Positions 56,833-64,000 of a stretch of DNA of 64,000 nucleotides are shown in pieces. The notes beneath the pieces were generated by a model. It was given only the letters and a program-made list of their open reading frames with translations. It did not search any database and was not told the origin of the DNA. Made by a program: the position numbers and the translations under genes. The DNA lies in assembly GCA_023014365.1 (NCBI GenBank), contig JAEBUN010000002.1, positions 2,170,001 to 2,234,000 on the forward strand, read 5' to 3'. The stretch's first letter is position 1. Each line of letters starts with the position of its first letter. This stretch comes from Lepiota brunneoincarnata. Lineage: Eukaryota > Basidiomycota > Agaricomycetes > Agaricales > Agaricaceae.

Positions 56833-57710
56833 ATGGTCAGATCAACTATCATCGTTAGGGCCTCCGATGCGCTCCCCCTCGCAGCCAGTGTCGATGATGA
56901 ACAGGTAAGCTCCAACCACCTGTGACCGAGGAACCTCCTCAGCCTGCATACGTGTCATAGACAGAACAAGCCCTTCAGGAGCACAAACAACAAGCAAAAT
57001 TGATATTTCGACGCATTACACCGAATGTAGAGCCTCGCTGTTCGATCGAGAGTGGTCCGTACACACTGCAGTACGTCCCATCAAAACTCTCTTTCGGCTT
57101 TTGTTGGCCCGTTGACTAGTGGCTTCCCTTCTAGTTACCTTATCTCGGAGAATGTTGTGTTCCTGACCATAGCTGACAAGTCGTACCCGCGGAAACTTGC
57201 CTTCTCATATCTTGATGAACTCTCTAAGGAGTTTGCGACGACATACGGCCCAAAGGTGGAGACCATCCGGAAACCATACGCGTTTGTTGGGTTTGGTACG
57301 CCACTCCAACTTGACGATGCCACGGTTTTGTACTCACAGAAAGCAGATACATTTATGTCAAAGACCGCGCGGCTGTATAGCGACACACGGACGGCAAATG
57401 CAGCAGCTTCTGGATTAGACAAACTGAATGACGAGCTGCAAGACGTCACTAGAATCATGACCAAAAATATGGAAGAATTGCTGTGGAGAGGCGACTCACT
57501 GGATAGTATGTTGGCTAACGTTCCTCTCATTTTGGTCCAATTCATCCCGTTGCAGGAATGTCACATCTCTCGACATCATTGCGCTCGGAATCTGAAAAAT
57601 ACCGCAAGGCCGCGCGGAACATCAACATACAGGCAATGATTCGACAATATGCACCGTTGGGCGCAGTGTGTCTAGTGGTAATTATTCTCCTCTACTGGCG
57701 ATTCAGTTGA
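56833..57710 (+). CDS. SEC22: R-SNARE Sec22 of ER-Golgi transport
   Basis: Sec22 is the longin-type R-SNARE on ER-Golgi vesicles. The start MVRSTIIVRASDALPLAASV is the longin domain, which continues over introns with KLIFRRITPNVEPRCSIESG, YLISENVVFLTIADKSYPRK and AFSYLDELSKEFATTYG. The SNARE motif runs LDKLNDELQDVTRIMTKNME, then ELLWRGDSLDRM, where the Arg of WRGDSL is the zero-layer residue. The last exon has SEKYRKAARNINIQAMIRQY and the membrane anchor APLGAVCLVVIILLYWRFS, stop at 57708-57710. About 215 residues, typical of the family. Four introns. Confidence 0.93.
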
Positions 57711-57976
57711 GTGGACGTAGGTTCTGTATACTACTATTAACACCACTGGTCTTTTCTACCTTTTTTTTGGATTATACAATAATATATTCACTAAGCTTGC
57801 TGTAATTGCTGTTTCATGGAATGATTGATGTGTTATCTAATCTTGTCAAGGGGAACACAAGCGTCAGAGCGCTGCAAGGCAACTGTGGCTATTTCGCCCC
57901 CTGCCACAATCGCTGGCAATCAGTCGGCGGGTCTTTCGTTCTGCTACCCCTTCATCGCTGTAAACCCCACGATCAC

Positions 57977-60319
57977 ATGTATAGGTCACCTTCGCCCTAC
58001 GGGCTGGACAATCGCAATCCAGCGCCACAACCGTATCCCGCCGCCCAACAAGCGCAACCTTATCCTGCATCTCCTAGTGGCGGCGGTCAAATCGTGCCAG
58101 GATCTGTAACATATACAACATCTACTGGACCGGACGGAAGGACGATATATCACCCTTTCAAGTGCGTGCTCATCCAATCGCTCGATCGTGAATAGCTCAC
58201 CGGAGTTTGCAGAGCTGTGGCGGCTAGGTACGTTCGGCTCTCTACCAACCAAGGACCCCACAATAACGAATATCGCACTCATCCCATTTAACTCATAGCT
58301 ACCAGACGCCCAACGGGATTGTAAGCGGCATCCAATGGGTGCCAGCGGAGGCAACAAAGGTTATCCCGGCGGGCGCCCAGCCAGCCAACTCGGTGAGTGT
58401 CCAATAAACTTACAGCTTCAAGGAAATATTAAATCGATGTTCCAACCAGGAATTTACTGCTTCATGGAACCGGGGTTACTTGGCTAAGGACGAGGCGTTG
58501 AAAGAATGGTGCGCTCTGACGAATTCTCATGTCGTTACGTATCATGTTGACGTTCGAGACAACAGGCAACAAGAGGAAGACAAGCGGAGAAAACGGGAAG
58601 AGAAGGCCTCAGCCAAACGCCTCCGCGAACAACAAGAACGTAGTGCCGACGCTGAGCTCCAAAAGGCTCGAGATCTCGATGCCATGGCCCGTGAGCGTAG
58701 GAGAAGTTTCAATGCTGGCACGGCTGGCGTCCCTCCGGGTGTTCCTTTTCCCCCGACAGCCACAACTACTGGTTATCCCCCTGCTCCTGGGGCCACAGGG
58801 TATCCGTCCAGCCCGTATCAGAGCTTCGTTGATCCCGTCACCGGAGCCTCTCAGTATGGTCCCACAGGAGGTGGCATCTATGGTCGCGAACGCAAACACA
58901 GCAATACTGGTGGTTATGATGTTTTAAATCGTCAGTTTAATGATTTGGACTTAGACCGTGAAAGGGAACACCCTGAACGGGAGAGGAAAATCAGCGGATT
59001 GGGTCGGCCCCGGAAATATAGCACTAATGCAGGCGACGAACGTCCCACCTTATACGGGGTACCACCTTATACTTCTAGCGCCAGTCCGTACAGCAGCCCC
59101 CATGCCCCCCCAGCTGCACCAGGATATGCGACTTCAGGTAGCAAATATTCCAATCCTTCACCAAATGCCCGCCCAGGTGAACTGCCGTACATACCAACAG
59201 GTCCTGCGCCGTATCCAGGATCCAACTATACTTCTTCAGCCCGCGGCACGAATGATCCCATTCAAAGATCAACTACACCCTATGGTTCTGTCGCTAGCAG
59301 TCCACCTCAAGTTTACCCTCGTGGGCACGTTCTCGAGGGGCAGCCGATGCCTCCGAGATCTAGGGCCTCGTCGCCAATCCTACCTGGCGCCGTGCTTCCT
59401 GGTGGTTATCCCCCAGGCGCCGTTGCTTTCTCTGAACCTCCGGTCAAGATCCGCTCTCATTCTCCCCGTCCTCCCCCCTCACCTCGCCTTGGCGGCATCT
59501 CGCCCCATATTCCAGGGGCTGTTCTTCCCGAGGGTCAGCAACAACTTCCACCGCCCGATGGATTCTCGCGCCCCGTCAACCTTAATTCTGCGTTCAGTGC
59601 TTTTGATGCTATGAAGGTCCAGGATATGGAAGATTTTTTAGTTTCCCATGCACCCCGAATGCCTATGGTTCTCAAGTCCCATGATGTCTACCCAGAGGAT
59701 TGGCACCGCTTGATGAATGTGAGCTAACATTTTCCGTCGTGCGCGTTGTCGCTGAAGCATTCCTATCTGATAGGACATTAAGTTAGCCTGGAGTGGCCGC
59801 CTCCCCGTTCCGGGCGATGCCTCTCGCAATGGCCAACCACCCCGCCGCACAACCCTTGCCGCAGACCTTATCGATCTCTGGAACACTTCTTTCTTCCTCT
59901 CCCGTGGTGTCGAAGTTGTGCTCTACAGAGGTCGTGAAAGGCGCTCAGGCCCCAAAGCAGGCATGATTGACTACCAGCTCCCCGAGGATAATTCGGATTC
60001 TGAGTTCTCTGAGACCGAGTCCGAGGAGGAAGAGGAGGACGAGTCCGAGTTGGAGGAGTACCTTGCCAGGGCGAGAGACTTTGATCCGGCTGTTATTGCG
60101 AGGAGAAGGAGGGAGGCGAGGGAGGAGAAGAGGAGGGTGAGGAGGGAGAAGAGGGCGAAGCAAAAGGCCAGGGCCAAGGAGAAGAAGTATGCACTTTATA
60201 TCACGTATGTGCCGGTGCCTAGTGCGCCCCACGGGGTTAGCGCCATGTCTGGAGGATATCCGCCTGCTACAGCCTATGTTCCTGGTGCTGGTGGCTATGG
60301 GCGTCACGCGGGGTATTAA
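57977..60319 (+). CDS. large disordered protein of basidiomycetes, unknown function
   Basis: The start MYRSPSPYGLDNRNPAPQPY opens a Pro/Tyr/Gln-rich head. A short conserved block follows, ASYQTPNGIVSGIQWVPAEA, which looks structured. A coiled-coil region comes next (EEDKRRKREEKASAKRLREQ), then about 300 residues rich in Pro/Ser/Tyr/Gly. Near 59610-59950 is a second conserved block: FDAMKVQDMEDFLVSHAPRM, VYPEDWHRLMNDIKLAWSG, FFLSRGVEVVLYRGRERRSG. The C-terminal part has an acidic run (ETESEEEEEDESELEEYLAR) followed directly by a basic one (RRRREAREEKRRVRREKRAK). It ends GAGGYGRHAGY, stop at 60317-60319. Five introns. I have no family name. The alternating charge and low complexity suggest a scaffold or RNA-linked protein, which is only a guess. 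Confidence 0.7.
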
Positions 60320-60525
60320 ACGTGATCTATATCAAAATTGTTTCGTGTGGGTGGTGCAACATATATCCTTAGCCCCTTGCATAGTTTCGACTCGATTTTG
60401 CAGGGTTGTAGTTTTATTAGCGAGCTTGTGTTCCTTAAGCAGTGGAATCGCCTACGACAGACAACGAATATATAACATAAAGGTGGACCAGACAAATGAT
60501 GCAGCAATTAAGATGATAAGTTACG

Positions 60526-63500
60526 TTAATGGTAACCGCCTCTTCCACGCCCTCTTCCCTGGCTATAGGGAGGTCCTCCGGATGGATTGCCTGAACTCCC
60601 ATACCCGCCATATCCCCCGTTCCCACCATAGCCATGGTCATTGCCTTTGCCGTGTCCATTGTGTCCGCCTTGGTTGTTGGGATATCCACCCGAACTACCA
60701 CCACCATATCCGCTGTACCCTCCACCTGACCCATATCTATCGTTCCTACTGTAGGAACCATAGGTATTGTTTGGCGGGCCTCCTCTTGAAGGACCATTGC
60801 CACCGTAACCGCCGTATGATGGTGGTGGGGAGCCACTCCCACTACCATACCCCCCATAGTTTTGAGGCGGGGGAGGGGGATAAGATGATCGGGAAGGTGG
60901 GTACGCGTTGCTGCCCCGGCCACCGCGATATCCACCTCTACTTAGTGGACCACTCGGACCGCCACCACGGCCATTAGAATATGATCCTGGAGTGCTATAA
61001 CTACCAGAGTTGTTAGAGCCATAATTGTTTGATCGTGAATGGAAGGGATCGTTGCGGCTTCTATCATGCCCGTATCCGCCTCGTCCGCCGCCGCCGCCGC
61101 CGCCTCCCCGATCAAACCCTCCACGACCACGACCACGCCCACCGTTTCTTGTCACTTCTAGATCGCCTGGAGAAAGGACTCGAGGGGGTCGTTTAGCGTC
61201 TGGCAATAATACAGACCGGTGTGGGGTGAGCTGTTTGGGAAAGTAGTATAGGACGGAAAGTGATCTATCGTTTGGGATGTCTGGAAGACCTTGGGAGGTG
61301 AGGGGAGAGAAGTAGGTGGATCCAGGAACGCAATCTGGATTGGGCATGGCGGATCCGTTGATTCCTTTGCCATCCTTGGGATCCAGTGGGACCGGCTGCA
61401 AAGCCGTCAGTTTGATGGGTGGTATCATCTACCTCTGCATTGATGACTTACTTCATTCTTCTTCCGTTTGCCGTACAGTGCCTCGTAGAAGGGGTAAATA
61501 GAGTGCGATTCTCCCGCAAACATGATGTTATCACCCCGCTTGTTGCGCTGCTTGTCGTCCTCAGACAGATTAGGATATTCAATTGCCATGGCTTCGAGCA
61601 GCCGCCTTTCGTCAATGAAGGGCAGCAGTGCAACCCCCTGCCATGCCATCCGCTTCCCATTCATGTCTATTTGGAATGTGGATGGGTAGAAATCAATGAT
61701 GGGGGAGTCTTCATCTACCATGAAGCGTTGGAACACCTGTGGTATGTGCTTGCGACTGGAGATAATAAAAATGGGTATGACTGTCAATGTCTACGATTGG
61801 CAAGACATCTACGAACCTGGCTGCTGGGAAGACACCCATCAGCTGTTCGAAGGGCTTGAATGGCTGCCCAAGCTCAAACTTGATGTTCATATTGTCTATG
61901 CCCCCAAAATCTGCAGCAAACGGCGCAAAGTGATACGGGTAATACCACTGCCAGGAGGGTGTCTATGAAAGAACATAAGCTCGCTAGGGTGTGAAAAACG
62001 AACAGCCACATACCCCTTGATAGTAGTATCGTAACACCCAACACAAGCCCTCCACATAGCTCTGAGTGATTCTGATGGCCCCGTCAATGCACGACAGTCA
62101 AGAGAAGACGAGTACGACATACTTCTTCCTAAGCTCTATATCACTAGCTTCAACACCGAACTTTTGTTTGTAGTACCGCTCCTTGTATCCGGGCTCCCAC
62201 AGCCTACGCAGATATGCATCAATAGCATGCTGGAAGAACATGAAAAATCATACTCACTTAACCGTATCTTCCTGTGTAACAGTTCCGTCAGAATTGACCT
62301 TGTATGCTAATGGATCGGCGCCTGGCGCATCATCATCATCATTCTCCTCTACGGTCACAATATCCTCATCCACATCTGGTGCTCCAGGTCCCTCCTCAAA
62401 AGAGCGTTTATGCCCCGCCAGTTGCTCCTCTTCATCGGGATCGGATCGACGGACGCGTCCAAACTCATCCAACTCCACGTCAGCTCCAATCGACGAGCCG
62501 TTGTGTGTAGAAATAAGCTGATCATTTGCAGGACTTGATGCCGTTGGGGAAGTCACGGGCTTTGGGGGAAGATGAGCGGGAAGTGCAGGTACCGGCTTTG
62601 GAGGAAGTGAGGTATTTGGCCTAACAGGCGCCTGACCTGAGAGCTCGGCTTTAAGCATTTCTGCCGCACTCATATTTGCCATACGGATGGCACGGCGGTT
62701 GGCAACAACATCTCGATTAGATCCCGCAAGAGCTTGGGCAGCCACAGGCGCTAGCTGAATCGACTCGGCGGTTGGGGCGGCTCCAAGTCCAATGGAATCC
62801 GCTTTCGCGGCGAAGTCATAGGAAGGTCGAGGGGGAAGAGAGGGATGCACAGAGGGAGGAGCGGGTCCTAGTGTGAGGTTCAACGACGCTGATGGAGTGA
62901 CAGACTCGTTCCTGGTCTGTTGTTCTAGTTTTCGACGCTTTGTGTTCTGGTCTTGGCGCTCTTCAGCTGTGAAAACCAAATAAAGTGTCAACATCACAAC
63001 TGAGAGTAAAATGATAGGGGAGTGTCAAGTGGAGAGAAGGTTTCGGGAATTGGAAGAAAAGATTGATAGTTGTTGACAGACCTTCACGCCGTCTACGAAA
63101 AATCTCATCTTCTCGCTTAGCGAGACCCTCAAGAATGATTTGTGCTCGAGCGAGATTGATCTCTCCGTGGTTTGTCAAGTAGCCACCCATTCTTGGGAGC
63201 TCTTGTTTCCAAATTTTCAGAAGAGTATCAATAGCGCCTTCACGAATCTCAAGAGAAGGGAGGTGAGGAAGAAAATCATTGCCGACAAAGAATATGAGCA
63301 GGACCCAGTCATCAATGGCTTGTTCGAGATTAAATGGACAGGGAGTGGGCACGTCGAGTTCGACTTCAAGATACTCGCGCAAGATAGCGACATCGAGGAA
63401 GATGAAGGGCTTTTTGTCCGACGTAGGCTTTTTCTGTATTTCTGCTGTTGTGCCAGTACATTGAGCCGCATAGTGGCCATCTTGACCACAAGTACGACAC

Positions 63501-64000
63501 GCGGTAGGCTTGGTATCATTGGCAAAGACGTCCTCACGAAGTACCCTAAAGTTGGGCTCATGCGTAGCCAAAGCAAGCATAATCAAATCAGCATCCTGGA
63601 AAACAATCAGCCATGTACGAGCCACGTGCCAATCCTAGCGACATACCAGTCCATAAATTACATGACGGGTGTTAGGATCATAACCCGGGTTAGATCTTTG
63701 TCGTCGGATGAAGTCCATAATTTTGTGTTCACCCTCTCCTGGCACCCCTGCGTCTGAAATCAGTACTTGAATCTGTAGCAAGTGAGTGGGCTTAAAATTT
63801 CAAAATGACTGCTATTACTCACATTCTTCCAACCAGGATCAGTGTTAATTTTGCGCACAATCCAGTAACGAAGAGAAGCGGCGAGGAGATCCATGAAAGG
63901 TGTACCGGGAGTAATAGCATTAGAGTCCCAGGGTTGTTTGTATTCCTCGTCTGAAACCTCCTTTCCCATTGCTTGGGTGCCGTTAGAGGACGCATTCAGG
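60526..64000 (-). CDS. RAT1: 5'-3' exoribonuclease 2 (Rat1/Xrn2), N-terminus beyond the right edge
   Basis: Rat1/Xrn2 is the nuclear 5'-3' exonuclease that ends RNA polymerase II transcription (torpedo model) and trims rRNA and snoRNA. From the right edge: the block with [20 protein letters not shown], then [20 protein letters not shown], then the CCHC knuckle [15 protein letters not shown] near 63460-63500. Next are [20 protein letters not shown] and [20 protein letters not shown]. Further on come [24 protein letters not shown] text across introns, [16 protein letters not shown] and [15 protein letters not shown]. Later are [28 protein letters not shown] and [15 protein letters not shown]. 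The C-terminus (60530-61150) is RGG/Gly/Tyr-rich, ending [10 protein letters not shown] at 60526, as in Rat1 rather than Xrn1. The N-terminal catalytic residues lie outside the window. Confidence 0.92.

Noticed and set aside
61080..61105. short GCC/CGC trinucleotide run
   Set aside because: It encodes the poly-Gly part of the RAT1 RGG tail and is not a separate element.

Overview
The window is nuclear DNA of a filamentous basidiomycete, most likely an Agaricomycete. Genes are densely packed, nearly all are interrupted by 50-60 nt GT-AG introns, and many can only be read by joining short exons. The gene families (SPX-ankyrin Pho81, Kre9/Knh-type GPI proteins, berberine-bridge-type oxidases, basidiomycete-only low-complexity proteins) also fit. 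No rRNA, tRNA, CRISPR array or intact transposon was seen. Exon ends given here come from reading splice signals by eye.

Layout, left to right. 1-6.5 kb: a UPF0303/DUF336 protein cut by the left edge, divergent from PEX12, then the phosphate regulator PHO81. 6.8-18.5 kb: an ABC transporter on the minus strand, GTP cyclohydrolase I on plus, and the large THO2 gene on minus. 19.4-29.1 kb: a CAX-type cation/H+ exchanger, tafazzin (TAZ1), a 94-residue one-helix protein and MRC1. 29.3-36.6 kb is the accessory part: two related FAD-dependent berberine-bridge-like oxidases either side of a Ser/Thr-rich GPI protein with a 45-bp minisatellite and a small unknown gene. 37.4-46.8 kb: a basidiomycete-specific protein, an equilibrative nucleoside transporter, mitoribosomal protein uL24m, the APSES factor MBP1 and a cytochrome P450. 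48.5-64 kb: a secreted M43-type metalloprotease, mitoribosomal mS34 head to head with GatC, dUTPase head to head with an unknown PIP-box/SQ-TQ protein, a short-chain dehydrogenase, MPO1, SEC22, a large disordered protein, and RAT1/XRN2 cut by the right edge.

Three themes stand out. First, several genes carry micro-exons of 6-19 nt that encode active-site or start residues (TAZ1, the SDR, the ABC transporter, PHO81); without them the genes look frameshifted. Second, MBP1, the DNA-binding subunit of the G1/S factor MBF, lies in the same window as two likely targets, DUT1 and MRC1. The DUT1 promoter has two ACGCGT boxes, shared with the unknown PIP-box gene, which makes that gene a candidate S-phase factor. 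Third, mitochondrial genes recur (TAZ1, uL24m, mS34, GatC), including a divergent mS34/GatC pair with about 100 bp between start codons.
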